Source: Rhodanobacter denitrificans
GTDB lineage: Bacteria > Pseudomonadota > Gammaproteobacteria > Xanthomonadales > Rhodanobacteraceae
Length of the DNA: 64,000 nucleotides
Direction: 5' to 3'
Assembly: GCF_000230695.2 (NCBI RefSeq)
Contig: NC_020541.1
Span: forward strand, 2,294,001-2,358,000
Part shown: positions 42,079-53,754 of the stretch, piece after piece
Layout of the letters: each line of letters begins with the position of its first letter
How positions within the stretch are numbered: position 1 is the first letter of the stretch
Made by a program: the position numbers and the translations under genes
Notes under the pieces: generated by a model
The model's input: the letters and a program-made list of their open reading frames with translations, nothing else
What the model was told of the DNA's origin: nothing
Database searches by the model: none

Positions 42079-42148
42079 GTAGGAGCGCACTCCGTGCGCG
42101 ACGCCCTTCGGTGCATCGAAAGGCATCGCCTGCCAGCGGGCTCCTGCG
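42079..42148. repeat. REP-like inverted repeat pair 2
   Basis: GTAGGAGCGCACTCCGTGCG followed about 24 bases later by the inverted arm GCCTGCCAGCGGGCTCCTGC. It is the same family as the element at 26,249. It fills much of the lolA-ftsK spacer. Confidence 0.75.
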
Positions 42149-42157
42149 GGTCTCATT

Positions 42158-44482
42158 TCAATTCTTCGGCGGTGGCGGCGCCAGCACTTCGCGGTTGCCG
42201 TTGTGCTGCGGGGCGCTGACCACGCCGTCCTGCTCCATCTGTTCGACCAGCCGCGCGGCGCGGTTGTAGCCGATGCGCAGGTGCCGCTGCACGCCGGAAA
42301 TCGAGGCGCGCCGGGTCTGCGTGACGATCGCCACGGCCTTGTCGTACAGCTGGGTGTCGGCGTCACCGCCTTCTTCGCCCTCCTGCGGCAGGCCGGCGTC
42401 GTTGATGAACTTGCCGTCGGCGGTGGCCTGGACTTCTTCCAGCACGCCCTCGATGTAGTTCGGCGCACCCTGCGATTTCAGCCAGGCGACCACGTGGTGC
42501 ACCTCATGGTCGTCGACGAAGGCGCCGTGCACGCGTTCCGGTGTGGCAGTGCCCGGCGGCAGGTACAGCATGTCGCCGTGGCCAAGCAGAGTCTCGGCGC
42601 CGCTCTGGTCGAGAATCGTGCGCGAGTCGATCTTGCTGGAAACCTGGAACGCGATGCGGGTGGGGATGTTCGCCTTGATCAGGCCGGTGATCACGTCCAC
42701 CGACGGGCGCTGGGTGGCCAGGATCAAGTGCACGCCGGCGGCGCGCGCCTTCTGCGCCAGGCGGGCAATGAGTTCTTCCACCTTCTTGCCGACGATCATC
42801 ATCATGTCGGCGAATTCGTCGATGAACACCACGATGTACGGCAGCGGCTCCAGCGGCTCGGCGGCGAGGTTCGGCATCTCCGGGTTCGGCCGGAACAGCG
42901 GGTCCAGCAGCGGCTGGCCGGCGTTCTCGGCGTCCTTCACCTTCTTGTTGAAGCCGGCCAGGTTGCGCACGCCGACGGCGGCCATCAACTTGTAGCGGCG
43001 CTCCATCTCGGCCACGCACCAGCGCAGCGCGTTGGCCGCTTCCTTCATGTCGGTGACCACCGGCGCCAGCAGGTGCGGGATGCCCTCGTACACCGAGAGC
43101 TCCAGCATCTTCGGGTCGATCATGATCATCCGCACGTCTTTCGGACTGGCCTTGTACAACAGGCTCAGCACCATCGCGTTGACCGCCACCGACTTGCCCG
43201 AGCCGGTGGTGCCGGCCACCAGCAAGTGCGGCATCTTGCCCAGGTCGACCACCACCGGCTTGCCGCCGATGTCCTTGCCCAGCGCCAGCGACAGCGGCGA
43301 CTTGGTCTGGTCGTACTTGTCCGAACGCAGGATCTCGGAGAGGTAGACGATCTGCTTGTGCGTGTTGGGGATCTCCAGCCCGATCACGTTCTTGCCGGGG
43401 ATCACGTCGACCACGCGCACGCTGACCACCGACAGGCCGCGCGCGATGTCCTTGTCCAGGCTGGACACCTGCGAACCGCGGATGCCCGGCGCCGGCTCCA
43501 TCTCGAAACGGGTGATCACCGGGCCCGGGTAGGCGCCGACCACCTTCACGTCGATCTTGAAGTCCTTCAGCTTGAACTCGACCTGGCGCGAGAGCACCTC
43601 GAGGGTTTCCTCGGAATAGCCCGGCCCCTGCGGCGGCGCCTCGTCCAGCAGCGACAGCGGCGGCAGCTCGCCCGGCACGGCGGCGCCGACGAACAGCGGG
43701 ATCTGCGTTTCGAGCTTCGCGCGTTCGCTCTTGGTCACCGGCGCCGGCGGCGCCTCGATGCGCACCGGTTCGCGCTTGGCCTGGCGCACCGCATCGGCCT
43801 TCTTGACCACCTCGCGCTCGGTGCGCGCCTGCCGCGCGGCCAGTGCCTGCGGTGCCTCGCGCAGCTTGCCCTTGAGCCAGTCGAGCAGCTTCAGCACGCC
43901 ATGCCCGGTCCAGTCCATCACCTTGAACCAGGACAAGCCGGTGGCCAGCGTCACCGCGATCAGGAACAGCGCCAGCAGCAGCAGCGGCGCGCCCTTGTCG
44001 CCGAACGCGCTGAGCAGGGCGTCGCCCACCCACACCCCGATGATGCCGCCCACGCCCTGCGGCAGTACCGGCTCGTCGTGGAAATTGAGGTACAGCAGCG
44101 CCGGGCCGGTGATGAAGAAGAACACGAAGCCGATCAGGCGCAATGCCGGCTCCCACGGATGCACCGCCTGCTCGCCGCGCTGGCGCAGCACCTGCACGCC
44201 CAGCAGCAGCAGCAACAGCGGGAAACAGTAGGCGACCAGGCCGAAGATCCAGCGCAGCAAGTCGGCGATGTAGGCGCCCACGGTGCCGCCGAAATTGCGT
44301 GCATGTTCCAGCTGGCCGGCATTGGTCCAGCTCGGGTCGTGCGGGTTGTAGCTGAACAGGCACACCAGCAGGTACAGCGCCAGCGGCAGCAGCAGCAAGG
44401 CGCCGGCTTCGCGCAGCCGTCGCTTCAGCTCTTCGCTGAGTCCCTCCTTCGGTGGTTGCCTGACGTTCGTGCTGCGCGCCAC
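42158..44482 (-). CDS. ftsK: DNA translocase FtsK
   Basis: A septal motor that pumps chromosome termini toward dif. The 774-residue protein has four or five N-terminal helices (residues about 25-200), a short linker, the alpha/beta motor with Walker [15 protein letters not shown] and Walker [14 protein letters not shown], and the winged-helix gamma domain ([38 protein letters not shown]) that reads the orienting KOPS sequences. The linker is short compared with E. coli FtsK (1329 residues). GTG at 44,482 (ARSTNVRQ) is preferred over the TTG at 44,506. The ald gene ends 26 bases upstream. Confidence 0.95.
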   Translation of the reverse strand: MARSTNVRQPPKEGLSEELKRRLREAGALLLLPLALYLLVCLFSYNPHDPSWTNAGQLEHARNFGGTVGAYIADLLRWIFGLVAYCFPLLLLLLGVQVLRQRGEQAVHPWEPALRLIGFVFFFITGPALLYLNFHDEPVLPQGVGGIIGVWVGDALLSAFGDKGAPLLLLALFLIAVTLATGLSWFKVMDWTGHGVLKLLDWLKGKLREAPQALAARQARTEREVVKKADAVRQAKREPVRIEAPPAPVTKSERAKLETQIPLFVGAAVPGELPPLSLLDEAPPQGPGYSEETLEVLSRQVEFKLKDFKIDVKVVGAYPGPVITRFEMEPAPGIRGSQVSSLDKDIARGLSVVSVRVVDVIPGKNVIGLEIPNTHKQIVYLSEILRSDKYDQTKSPLSLALGKDIGGKPVVVDLGKMPHLLVAGTTGSGKSVAVNAMVLSLLYKASPKDVRMIMIDPKMLELSVYEGIPHLLAPVVTDMKEAANALRWCVAEMERRYKLMAAVGVRNLAGFNKKVKDAENAGQPLLDPLFRPNPEMPNLAAEPLEPLPYIVVFIDEFADMMMIVGKKVEELIARLAQKARAAGVHLILATQRPSVDVITGLIKANIPTRIAFQVSSKIDSRTILDQSGAETLLGHGDMLYLPPGTATPERVHGAFVDDHEVHHVVAWLKSQGAPNYIEGVLEEVQATADGKFINDAGLPQEGEEGGDADTQLYDKAVAIVTQTRRASISGVQRHLRIGYNRAARLVEQMEQDGVVSAPQHNGNREVLAPPPPKN

Positions 44483-44508
44483 TCTTGGTATCCCTTTCCT
44501 GCCCAAGC

Positions 44509-45573
44509 TCAGAGCATACCTTGCAGCGCGGGATGCACCAGCTTGCCGCCGTCGACATTGATGCCGCTATTCAGCGGGGCGAACTGGCGCCACGCGTTGC
44601 CCGCCGCCAGGCGCTGCACGTAGGGCAGGATCGCGGCGGAAATCGCCAGCGACGAGGTCTGCGGCACCGCACCCGGCATGTTGGTCACGCAGAAATGGGT
44701 GATGCCATGCACGTCGTAGGTGGGCTTCTCCCAGGTGGTCGGCTTCGAGGTCTCGAAGCAGCCGCCCTGGTCGATCGCGATGTCCACCAGTACGCTGCCC
44801 GGCTCCATCGTCCTGACCATCGCCTCGCTGACCACGTGCGGCGCCCGCGCGCTGGGGATCAGCACCGCGCCGACCACGATGTCGGCGTCGCGCACTTCCT
44901 CGGCCACCGACGACTCGTAGGCATACAGCGCGGTGACGTTCGGGCCCAGCGCCATCATCTCGGCCAGGCGGTCCTGGCGCTTGTCGAACACCACCACGTT
45001 GGCGCCGGCGGCCGCGGCCAGCGCCGCGGCATTGCCGCCAGCGGCACCGGCGCCGAGCACCACCACCTTGCCGCGCGGGGTGGAAGCCATGCCGCCAAGC
45101 AGCTTGCCCTTGCCGCCCTGCGGGCGATGCAGCAGCGTGGTGCCGAGCTGGGTGGCGATACGGCCGGCGATCACCGACATCGGCAGCAGCAGCGGCAGCA
45201 CGCCATTCTCCGTCACCGACTCGAACGCCACGGCGGTGAGGCCGATGTCGAGCAGGCGGCGGGTCAGCTCGGGCTCGGCGGCCAGGTGCAGGTAGCAGAA
45301 CAGCAGATGGCGCTTTTCCAGCAGGGCCAGGTCGCCGGCGATCGGCTCCTTCACCTTCACGATCAGCTCGCCGGCCGCGTACAGCGCGGCGGCGTCCGCC
45401 ACCACCGTGACGCCTTCCCGGGTGTAGGCCGCGTCGGCAAAGCCGCTTTGCAGTCCGGCACCGGACTGGATGAACACCTCGTGGCCGCGGCGCGCCAGGT
45501 CGGCGGCAGCAGCGGGAATGAGCGCGACGCGCCCTTCCATCGTCTTGGTTTCGCAGGGAATGCCGATGCGCAT
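44509..45573 (-). CDS. ald: Alanine dehydrogenase
   Basis: Converts L-alanine to pyruvate and ammonia with NAD+, or the reverse. The 354-residue enzyme starts [18 protein letters not shown] (family signature), has [10 protein letters not shown] with the substrate lysine, the NAD-binding [21 protein letters not shown], and [19 protein letters not shown] and [14 protein letters not shown]. Length is typical. It occupies the place of lrp in the E. coli order and is divergent from trxB, and is followed closely by ftsK. Confidence 0.95.
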   Translation of the reverse strand: MRIGIPCETKTMEGRVALIPAAAADLARRGHEVFIQSGAGLQSGFADAAYTREGVTVVADAAALYAAGELIVKVKEPIAGDLALLEKRHLLFCYLHLAAEPELTRRLLDIGLTAVAFESVTENGVLPLLLPMSVIAGRIATQLGTTLLHRPQGGKGKLLGGMASTPRGKVVVLGAGAAGGNAAALAAAAGANVVVFDKRQDRLAEMMALGPNVTALYAYESSVAEEVRDADIVVGAVLIPSARAPHVVSEAMVRTMEPGSVLVDIAIDQGGCFETSKPTTWEKPTYDVHGITHFCVTNMPGAVPQTSSLAISAAILPYVQRLAAGNAWRQFAPLNSGINVDGGKLVHPALQGML

Positions 45574-45750
45574 GGAGAAGGAGTCCTAATGGAAGGTTGA
45601 ACCCATCGCGCCGTCGACGCGGTCGTGCCGCCGATCTGCCGATGCCTTGAATCGGTGCCGCATATTCCCCATTCTTCCGGGGTCGTGCGCTCCGTCGTCA
45701 TCGCCCGCAGCGGCCCGGAAGGAAACCGCCGCAGGGGTCGGAGCGAATAG

Positions 45751-46752
<1,002 letters not shown>

Positions 46753-46760
46753 TGAGACGG

Positions 46761-46786
46761 GAGTGAGTGGAGAGGAGTGAGCAACG
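46761..46786. repeat. Dispersed repeat copy 2 (GAGTGAGTGGAGAGGAGTGA-type)
   Basis: It differs from the copy at 13,731-13,756 by one base and lies directly downstream of trxB. Confidence 0.75.
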
Positions 46787-46828
46787 AGTGGTGGCGGGAA
46801 CTTGCCGCTTCCTCCATTCTCCACGGCC

Positions 46829-47974
46829 ATGCACGAAATCCGCTTCCACACCGCGCTCGCCGAACTGCCTGCCGCGGCGTGGGACGCCCTGCGCGCCGAC
46901 GCGAACCCGTTCGTGTCGCACGCGTTGCTGGACGCGCTGGAACGCAGCGGCTGCATCCGTCCCGACTGGGGCTGGCAGGCCCATCACCTTGGCCTGTACG
47001 AAGACGGCCGCCTGCTCGCCGCCGCGCCGCTGTACCTGAAAGGCAACTCGCACGGCGAGTTCGTGTTCGACTGGAGCTGGGCCAGCGCCTGGCAACGTGC
47101 CGGCGGCGAGTACTACCCGAAGCTGCTCAACGGCGTGCCCTACTCGCCCGTTGCCGGTCCGCGCCTGCTGGCCGGCAACGACGCACGCACGCCATCGCTG
47201 CAGCGCGAACTGGTCGAGGCGATGCGCCGCGAAGCCGAGCGGCTGGGCCTGTCATCGGTGCACGCGAATTTCCTGCAGCCGGCCGAGCTCGCCGCATTCG
47301 GTGACGGCTGGCTGGCGCGCTCGGACGTGCAGTTCCACTGGCACAACCGCGGTTACCGGCACTTCCCGGATTTCCTCGCCGCGCTCAACCACAAGAAGCG
47401 CAAGAACATCCTGCGCGAACGCCGCCAGGTGGCGGCGAGCGGACTGGCCATCGAGTGGCGCAGCGGCGACTCGCTCCATGACGACGAATGGCAGCGCGTG
47501 CATGCACTGTACGAAGCCACCTTCGACATGAAGGGCAACCACGCCGCGCTGACCGTCGCGTTCTTTCGCCAGCTCGGCACGCTGGGATCGACCGCGCAGC
47601 TCGCCCTGGCCCGCGACGGCGCAGCCATCGTGGCGATGGCGCTGTTCGTGCAGGGCGACAAGGTGCTGTACGGCCGCTACTGGGGCGCTGCGGTGGACGT
47701 GCCCGGCCTGCATTTCGAGCTGTGCTACTACCGCGGCATCGACTACGCGATCGCGCACCGACTCGACCGCTTCGAACCCGGCGCGCAGGGCGAGCACAAG
47801 CTGGCGCGCGGCTTCCTGCCGGCGCGCACGCACTCGCGCCACTACCTGGCAAACCCGGATTTTCGTGCCGCGGTGGCCGCGGCGCTTGCCAGCGAGGCCG
47901 AAGCGGTCGACGCTTATGCCACCGAGTTGGGGGATCACAGCCCCTATGCCGATCACGGCGAGGTCGATCGATGA
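46829..47974 (+). CDS. DUF482/FemAB-like N-acetyltransferase (GNAT fold)
   Basis: A 381-residue protein of the DUF482 group, which has two GNAT-like halves related to FemAB peptidyl transferases. The signature stretches are WDALRADANPFVSHALLDAL, HLGLYEDGRLLAAAPLYLK, SVHANFLQPAEL, HWHNRGYRHFPDFLAALNHK, KRKNILRERRQV and LHFELCYYRGIDYAI. The substrate is unknown. It overlaps aat by ATGA, a linkage frequent in this family, which suggests translation-coupled expression. The start MHEIRFH is chosen over an earlier ATG because it matches the family. Confidence 0.85.
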   Translation: MHEIRFHTALAELPAAAWDALRADANPFVSHALLDALERSGCIRPDWGWQAHHLGLYEDGRLLAAAPLYLKGNSHGEFVFDWSWASAWQRAGGEYYPKLLNGVPYSPVAGPRLLAGNDARTPSLQRELVEAMRREAERLGLSSVHANFLQPAELAAFGDGWLARSDVQFHWHNRGYRHFPDFLAALNHKKRKNILRERRQVAASGLAIEWRSGDSLHDDEWQRVHALYEATFDMKGNHAALTVAFFRQLGTLGSTAQLALARDGAAIVAMALFVQGDKVLYGRYWGAAVDVPGLHFELCYYRGIDYAIAHRLDRFEPGAQGEHKLARGFLPARTHSRHYLANPDFRAAVAAALASEAEAVDAYATELGDHSPYADHGEVDR

Positions 47975-48699
47975 ACCGGTTGCCGCTGCTGGATGCCGAA
48001 GCCTGGGACCGCTTTCCCGACCCGTGCCACGCACTGGCCGAGCCGAACGGACTGCTCGCGTTCGGCGGCGACCTGTCGCCGCGCCGGCTGCTGGCCGCAT
48101 ACAGCCTCGGTATCTTCCCGTGGTTCGGCGAGCACGAGCCGATCCTGTGGTGGTCGCCCGACCCGCGCTGCGTGTTTCATACCGCCGACCTGCGGATCAA
48201 CCGCAGCCTGCGCCGCCAGCTCCGGGACAAGCCCTGGCGGCTGACCGTGGACCACGCGTTCGAGCAGGTCGTCCGCGCCTGCGCCGCGCCGCGCGCCAGC
48301 GACGCCGGCACCTGGCTGGTGCCGGCGATGATCGACGCCTACGTGCAACTGCATCGGCTGGGCCACGCACACAGCGTCGAGGTGTGGGATGGCGAGCGGC
48401 TGGTCGGCGGCATCTACGGCGTGGCGGTCGGCCGGCTGTTCTGCGGCGAGTCGATGTTCAGCGCCGAGAGCGGCGGCTCCAAGCTCGCTCTGGTCACGCT
48501 GGCGCGGCTGCTGCACGCGATGGATTTCCCGCTGCTCGACGCCCAGGTCGCCAACCCGCATACGCTGGGTCTGGGCGCCGTCGAGATGCCACGCGCGGAG
48601 TTCCTGCGCCAGGTCGCCCGGCTCGGCCAGCTGCCCGGCCTGGTCGGCAGCTGGGCCGCCTTCACGTCGCGGCTGATCCAGCCCGGCGCCGGCGACTGA
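47971..48699 (+). CDS. aat: Leucyl/phenylalanyl-tRNA-protein transferase
   Basis: Adds Leu or Phe to proteins with N-terminal Arg or Lys, marking them for ClpAP (N-end rule). The 242-residue enzyme reads PNGLLAFGGDLSPRRLLAAY, GIFPWFGEHEPILWWSPDPR, HSVEVWDGERLVGGIYGVAV and GRLFCGESMFSAESGGSKLA, all family hallmarks. It is coupled to the upstream acyltransferase by ATGA and ends three bases before the stop of the convergent HD-GYP gene. Its proximity to trxB is conserved in E. coli. Confidence 0.96.
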   Translation: MNRLPLLDAEAWDRFPDPCHALAEPNGLLAFGGDLSPRRLLAAYSLGIFPWFGEHEPILWWSPDPRCVFHTADLRINRSLRRQLRDKPWRLTVDHAFEQVVRACAAPRASDAGTWLVPAMIDAYVQLHRLGHAHSVEVWDGERLVGGIYGVAVGRLFCGESMFSAESGGSKLALVTLARLLHAMDFPLLDAQVANPHTLGLGAVEMPRAEFLRQVARLGQLPGLVGSWAAFTSRLIQPGAGD

Positions 48700-48702
48700 A
48701 AC

Positions 48703-49503
48703 TCAGTGCGCCAGCGCCTTGAGCTCGTCGTAGTGCTCCAGGAACAGCGCCACCAGCTCGGGATCGAGCTGGCTGCCGACGGCGGCGCGCAAATAAGCCA
48801 GCACGTCCGCCTCGGGCCACGCCGGCTTGTACACGCGCGCGGTGATCAGCGCATCCCAGATATCGACCACGCTGAAGATGCGCGCCGCCAGCGGGATGTT
48901 CTCGCCGGCGAGGCCCTGCGGATAGCCGCTGCCGTCCCAGCGCTCGTGATGGCTGTAGGGAATCTCGCCGGCGTCGCGCAGGAAATCCACCCGCTGCAGC
49001 AGCTCGTGGCCCAGTTGCGGGTGCTGGCGCATCACCGCCATCTCCGCGTCGTCCAGCTTGCCCGGCTTGATCAGCACCGCGTCCGGCAAGGCCAGCTTGC
49101 CGATGTCGTGCAGCAGCGCGCCGAAGCTCAGGTTGCGCAGCGCCTCGCCATGCACGCCGGCCAGCCGCGCCAGGCCGGCGGCCATGCGCATCACCCGGTC
49201 GGAATGGTCGCCGGTCTCGCGGTGGCGGATGTCCATCGCCGACACCAGCACGCGCAGGGCCTGCTCGTACCCGTCCAGCAGCCTGCGGTTGGCGGCCTGC
49301 AGTCGGCGCAGGTCGCGCGCCACCATCCAGTACAGCAGCGCGCCGGTGCAGGCCACAAACAGCCAGCCCTTGACGCTCTGCAACCAGCTCAGCTCGGCCC
49401 GATTGCGCACCAGCGCATCCAGCGCGCGATCGGACAACCATATCCACAACGCGGACAGCAGCACGTAAAGCAGGACCGTGCGGAACTGCGGGCTGATTCT
49501 CAC
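48703..49503 (-). CDS. HD-GYP domain cyclic-di-GMP phosphodiesterase, membrane-anchored
   Basis: A 266-residue protein with two N-terminal helices (FRTVLLYVLLSALWIWL, GWLFVACTGALLYWMVA) and no recognised sensor domain, followed by an HD-GYP domain: HDIGK at 132-136, HHERWDGSGYPQGL near 185 and IFSVVDIWDALITARVYK. All metal and GYP residues are present, so it probably hydrolyses cyclic di-GMP to pGpG or GMP. GTG at 49,503 is chosen because GGGAG lies six bases upstream and the first helix follows; an upstream extension has no homology. Confidence 0.88.
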   Translation of the reverse strand: MRISPQFRTVLLYVLLSALWIWLSDRALDALVRNRAELSWLQSVKGWLFVACTGALLYWMVARDLRRLQAANRRLLDGYEQALRVLVSAMDIRHRETGDHSDRVMRMAAGLARLAGVHGEALRNLSFGALLHDIGKLALPDAVLIKPGKLDDAEMAVMRQHPQLGHELLQRVDFLRDAGEIPYSHHERWDGSGYPQGLAGENIPLAARIFSVVDIWDALITARVYKPAWPEADVLAYLRAAVGSQLDPELVALFLEHYDELKALAH

Positions 49504-49758
49504 GAAAGCTCCCTTGGCAGGATCATCCCGCACAGGCTCGGGCTGCGCATCATGCGGGCCGGCGCAAGCATGAACCAGGATCAGGCGCGGCGGTGTGACC
49601 AGAGCCTCAGCGATGGTGAAGAACACCACTTCCCGTGGTTTTCTTCGGTCGCGAGTCCGGTACACACGCGGGCTCGCTCATATGAAAAATCACTGGCGTG
49701 ACTGCTTCATGTCCGGCCATCGGCGGCCGGGCTTCGAGGTTGAAAAATCCACAAGCTC
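49504..49758. other. Spacer, nothing recognised
   Basis: 255 bases upstream of the HD-GYP gene and downstream of ispG. No gene, repeat or hairpin that I can defend. Confidence 0.35.
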
Positions 49759-51018
49759 TCAGCCCGTTCGCGCCGCGTACCGGCGCGCGACGTAATCATC
49801 GAGGATGCCGACGAATTCCTCGGCGATGCGGTCGCCGCGCAAGGTCATCGCCTTCTCGCCGTCGATGAACACCGGCGCCGCCGGCGCCTCACCGTTGCCG
49901 GGCAGCGAGATGCCGATGTTGGCGTGCTTGGACTCGCCTGGGCCGTTGACGATGCAGCCCATCACCGCCAGGGTGAGGTTCTCCACGCCGTCGTACTTGA
50001 TGCGCCACACCGGCATCTGTTCGCGCACGTGTTCCTGCACGGTCTTGGCCAGCTCCTGGAAGAACTCGCTGGTGGTGCGCCCGCAGCCCGGGCAGGCGGT
50101 GACCAGCGGGGTGAACGAGCGCAGGCCCATGGTCTGCAGCAGCTCCTGCGCCACGATCACCTCGCCGGTGCGCGAGGCGCCCGGCTCCGGCGTCAGCGAG
50201 ATGCGGATGGTGTCGCCGATGCCTTCCTGCAGCAGTACCGCCAGCGCGGCGCTGGAGGCGGTGATGCCCTTGGAACCCATGCCGGCCTCGGTCAGACCCA
50301 GGTGCAGCGCGTAATCGCAGCGTGCGGCCAGGTCGCGGTACACCGCGATCAGCTCCTGCACGCCCGACACCTTGCACGACAGGATGATGCGCTCGCGCGG
50401 CAGGCCGATCTTCTCGGCCAGCGCGGCCGAATCCAGCGCCGAGCGGATCAGCGCCTCGCGCGCCACGTGGCTGGCGTCCCACGGCTCGGCGCGGCGCGCG
50501 TTCTCGTCCATCAGCGCGGTGAGCATGCCCTGGTCCAGCGAGCCCCAGTTGGCGCCGATGCGCACCGGCTTGCCGTACTGGATCGCCTTCTCGATGATCG
50601 CGCCGAACTGGCTGTCCTTCTTCTTGCCAAAGCCGACGTTGCCGGGGTTGATGCGGTACTTCGCCAGCACCTCGGCGCAGGCCGGCTCGCGTTCCAGCAG
50701 CTGGTGGCCGTTGTAGTGGAAGTCGCCCACGATCGGCACCTCCACCCCCATCATCGCCAGCCGCTCGGCAATCCGCGGCACTGCGGCGGCGGCGGCCGGC
50801 GTGTTGACCGTGATGCGCACCAGCTCGGAACCGGCGCGGGCCAGCTCGGCGACCTGTTTCGCGGTGCTGGCCGGGTCCTCGGTGTCGGTGTTGGTCATCG
50901 ACTGCACCACCACCGGCGCGCCGCCGCCCACCGTCACCTTGCCGATCTGCACGGCCACGCTGGGCCGGCGCGGCGCCGGGGCGGCCGGATGCGGTTTCTG
51001 CGGAACGAACTCGCTCAT
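49759..51018 (-). CDS. ispG: 4-hydroxy-3-methylbut-2-enyl-diphosphate synthase
   Basis: The sixth step of the non-mevalonate isoprenoid pathway, a [4Fe-4S] reductase. The 419-residue enzyme reads [56 protein letters not shown] and the cluster ligands CPGCGR with a third cysteine in [10 protein letters not shown]. Length is normal for Xanthomonadales. It is divergent from ccoN. Confidence 0.97.
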   Translation of the reverse strand: MSEFVPQKPHPAAPAPRRPSVAVQIGKVTVGGGAPVVVQSMTNTDTEDPASTAKQVAELARAGSELVRITVNTPAAAAAVPRIAERLAMMGVEVPIVGDFHYNGHQLLEREPACAEVLAKYRINPGNVGFGKKKDSQFGAIIEKAIQYGKPVRIGANWGSLDQGMLTALMDENARRAEPWDASHVAREALIRSALDSAALAEKIGLPRERIILSCKVSGVQELIAVYRDLAARCDYALHLGLTEAGMGSKGITASSAALAVLLQEGIGDTIRISLTPEPGASRTGEVIVAQELLQTMGLRSFTPLVTACPGCGRTTSEFFQELAKTVQEHVREQMPVWRIKYDGVENLTLAVMGCIVNGPGESKHANIGISLPGNGEAPAAPVFIDGEKAMTLRGDRIAEEFVGILDDYVARRYAARTG

Positions 51019-51250
51019 GGAATCAACCGGATGTTCTCAAGGTCGCGATGGCCCGCGACGACGACGCCAAGAATACCCGATCGACCACCGTTTCCCGCCG
51101 GAAGCCCGATCGCGCCGGCGCCGGCAAGCAGGAAAACGCTCCGCGCATCACGCTTGGCGACCCGACGCATCTGCCGCCAGCGGGCCAGGCGTCAGCCGGG
51201 CCGGCGCGGTGCATACTGGCCGCCGGCGAAGGACGAATTGCCGCAGGCGC

Positions 51251-51264
51251 TTGATCGAAGTCAT
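51251..51264 (+). promoter_or_regulatory. Possible FNR/Anr half-conserved box before ccoN
   Basis: TTGATCGAAGTCAT has a perfect left half (TTGAT) and a partial right half compared with TTGATnnnnATCAA, 55 bases before the ccoN ATG. FNR-type control of cbb3 operons is common, but the match here is weak. Confidence 0.3.
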
Positions 51265-51318
51265 GACGACGTTACATGCTTCGCGCCAAAATACGCAGCT
51301 ATCTTCACGGGGGCGTCC

Positions 51319-52785
51319 ATGCCGAACACCGAGTATTACAACGACAAGGTCGTGCGCCAGTTCCTGCTGGCCGCGGCGGTATGGGGCATCATCGGCATGT
51401 CGGTCGGCGTGTATGCCGCCGCCGAACTGATGTGGCCGGCACTGAATTTCGAGATCCCCTGGCTGACCTTCAGCCGGATCCGCCCCGACCACACGTTCGG
51501 CGTGATCTTCGCGTTCGGCGGCTCGGCGCTGATGGGCACCTGCTATTACGTGGTGCAGCGCACCGGCCACGCGCGACTGGCGTTCAGGAAGCTGGCCGCC
51601 TTCACCTTCTGGGGCTGGCAACTGGTCTGCGTGCTGTCGATGGTCTCGATGCCGCTGGGCATGACCCAGAGCAAGGAGTACGCCGAGCCGGAATGGATCA
51701 TCGACATCCTGATCGCGATCGTCTGGGTCAGCTTCGGCGTGGTGTTCTTCGGCTCGTTGGCGCGCCGGCGCATCAAGCACATCTACGTGGCGAACTGGTA
51801 CTACGGCGCATTCATCATCGCGGTGGGCCTGCTGCACATCGTCAACAATCTCGCGCTGCCGGTGTCGCTGTTCAAGTCCTATCCGATCTATTCGGGCGTG
51901 GTCGACGCGATGGTGCAATGGTGGTACGGCCACAACGCGGTGGCGTTCTTCCTGACCGCCGGCTTCCTCGGCATGATGTACTACTTCGTGCCGCGCCAGG
52001 CGCAGCAGCCGCTGTGGAGCTACCGCTTCTCGATCGTCAATTTCTGGGCGCTGATCTCGGTCTACATGTGGGCCGGCGCGCACCACCTGATGTACACCGC
52101 GCTGCCGGACTGGGTGCAATCGGTCGGCATGGCGTTCTCGCTGGTGCTGCTGATGCCGAGCTGGGGCTCGGCGGCGAACGGCCTGCTCACCTTCAACGGC
52201 TCCTGGCACAAGCTGAAGACCGACCCGGCCGCCAAGTTCATGGTGATGTCGCTGGTGTTCTACGCCGCCTCGACCTTCGAAGGCTCGATGATGGCGATCA
52301 AGACGGTGAACCAGTTCACCCACTACACCGACTGGACCATCGCCCACGTGCACTCCGGTTCGCTGGGCTGGGTGGCGATGATCACCATCGGCTCGCTGTA
52401 TGCGATGGCGCCGCGCGCGCTGGGCCGCCCGGAGATGTATTCGCACAAGGGCATGGAGGTGCATTTCTGGCTGCACATCCTGGGCACCTTGCTGTACGTG
52501 GGCGCGATGTGGACCGCCGGCGGCGTGGAAGGCCACATGTGGCGCGCCACCCAGCCCGACGGCGCGCTCACCTACGGCTTCCTGGACAGCCTGATCGCGA
52601 TCAAGCCGATGTACGTGATCCGCTGGCTGGGCGGCGTGCTGATCCTGTCCGGCATGTGGGTCATGGCGTGGAACCTGTGGCATACCGCGGCCGATGCGCG
52701 CGCGCGGCTGATCAAGCCGATTCCGGTGCCGGTACCCGAACCCGTGCCGCACCAGGTGCCGGCACCGCTGCCTGCCGCCGGTTGA
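51319..52785 (+). CDS. ccoN: cbb3-type cytochrome c oxidase subunit I
   Basis: The catalytic subunit with haem b, haem b3 and CuB, reducing oxygen in the inner membrane with high affinity. The 488-residue protein has about 12 helices. Metal-ligand histidines lie in [40 protein letters not shown] (CuB HH pair) and [13 protein letters not shown]. The C-terminus is a proline-rich tail ([19 protein letters not shown]). It opens the ccoNOQP operon and is divergent from ispG. Confidence 0.97.
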   Translation: MPNTEYYNDKVVRQFLLAAAVWGIIGMSVGVYAAAELMWPALNFEIPWLTFSRIRPDHTFGVIFAFGGSALMGTCYYVVQRTGHARLAFRKLAAFTFWGWQLVCVLSMVSMPLGMTQSKEYAEPEWIIDILIAIVWVSFGVVFFGSLARRRIKHIYVANWYYGAFIIAVGLLHIVNNLALPVSLFKSYPIYSGVVDAMVQWWYGHNAVAFFLTAGFLGMMYYFVPRQAQQPLWSYRFSIVNFWALISVYMWAGAHHLMYTALPDWVQSVGMAFSLVLLMPSWGSAANGLLTFNGSWHKLKTDPAAKFMVMSLVFYAASTFEGSMMAIKTVNQFTHYTDWTIAHVHSGSLGWVAMITIGSLYAMAPRALGRPEMYSHKGMEVHFWLHILGTLLYVGAMWTAGGVEGHMWRATQPDGALTYGFLDSLIAIKPMYVIRWLGGVLILSGMWVMAWNLWHTAADARARLIKPIPVPVPEPVPHQVPAPLPAAG

Positions 52786-52797
52786 GGGAGCCGACTG

Positions 52798-52902
52798 ATG
52801 CGCTCGTCCATGATCGCCGCTTCAATCAAATCCCTCTTGCGTGGCGGCAAGCCGGCCCGGCAAATCCAACAGCGGCCATCCATGGCCGCACTCTTCAAGT
52901 AG
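52798..52902 (+). CDS. Possible 34-residue small protein between ccoN and ccoO
   Basis: An open frame, MRSSMIAASIKSLLRGGKPA onward, with GGGAG seven bases before its ATG. It is basic with a short hydrophobic start and resembles nothing I know. The 127-base gap between ccoN and ccoO is unusually long for this operon, where the genes normally touch. It may instead be untranslated spacer. Confidence 0.3.
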   Translation: MRSSMIAASIKSLLRGGKPARQIQQRPSMAALFK

Positions 52903-52912
52903 AGCTCACACC

Positions 52913-53575
52913 ATGGCCTACAAGCATTTCGAAGCAATCGAGAAACACGCCGGCCTGCTCGGCATCGGCATCGCGATCATGGTGTCGCTGGGCGGGCTGG
53001 CCGAAATCACCCCGCTGTTCGTCGAGGCGCATGCGCTGAAGGCACCGCCGAACGTGCATCCGTACGACCCGCTGCGGCTGGCCGGCAAGGACGTCTACGT
53101 GCGCGAGGGCTGCTACCTGTGCCATTCGCAGATGATTCGCGCGCTGCGCTTCGAGACCGAGCGCTACGGCCACTTCTCCACCGCCGCCGAATCGGTCTAC
53201 GACCGCCCGTTCCAGTGGGGTTCCAAGCGCACCGGCCCGGATCTCGCCCGCGTCGGCGGCAAGTACTCCGACGACTGGCAGCGCATGCACCTGATGAACC
53301 CGCGCAGCGTGGTGGCGCAGTCGAACATGCCGGCCTACCCGTGGCTGGCCGGCAAGAAGCTCGATGCCGCCGACATCCAGGCGCGCATGCGCACCCTGCG
53401 CAAGCTCGGCGATCCGTACAGCGACGCGGACATCGCCGGCGCGCCCGCCGCGGTGGAAGGCAAGACCGAGATGGACGCACTGATCGCGTACCTGCAGGGC
53501 CTGGGCATCAAGAATGAGCCCGATGCGGCGGGCGCCACGGCCACCGCATCGGCGGACACGGGAGGCACGCCATGA
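52913..53575 (+). CDS. ccoO: cbb3 oxidase subunit II, monohaem cytochrome c
   Basis: A 220-residue protein with one N-terminal membrane helix (GLLGIGIAIMVSLGGLAEIT) and a periplasmic cytochrome c domain. Haem c binds CYLCH (C67, C70, H71); the distal methionine is probably in SNMPAYPWL. Typical motifs PLRLAGKDVYVREGC and FQWGSKRTGPDLARVG are present. It overlaps ccoQ by ATGA. Confidence 0.96.
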   Translation: MAYKHFEAIEKHAGLLGIGIAIMVSLGGLAEITPLFVEAHALKAPPNVHPYDPLRLAGKDVYVREGCYLCHSQMIRALRFETERYGHFSTAAESVYDRPFQWGSKRTGPDLARVGGKYSDDWQRMHLMNPRSVVAQSNMPAYPWLAGKKLDAADIQARMRTLRKLGDPYSDADIAGAPAAVEGKTEMDALIAYLQGLGIKNEPDAAGATATASADTGGTP

Positions 53576-53754
53576 CGCCGATGAACCCGGTCTGGGGCCA
53601 CCTCGCCGGCGTGCTCATCCTGCTGATGATGTTCAGCTTCATCGGCATCTGGATCTGGGCCTGGCGCAGATACCACAAGTCCACGTTCGACCGCATGGCG
53701 CACCTGCCGATGGAAGACGAAGCCGCTTTCGACAACAGGGAGGATCGCCCATGA
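53572..53754 (+). CDS. ccoQ: cbb3 oxidase small subunit
   Basis: A 60-residue protein with one helix (GVLILLMMFSFIGIWIWAWR) followed by YHKSTFDRMAHLPMEDE, as in CcoQ/FixQ, which stabilises the complex. It overlaps ccoO and ccoP by four bases each (ATGA). Confidence 0.9.
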   Translation: MTPMNPVWGHLAGVLILLMMFSFIGIWIWAWRRYHKSTFDRMAHLPMEDEAAFDNREDRP

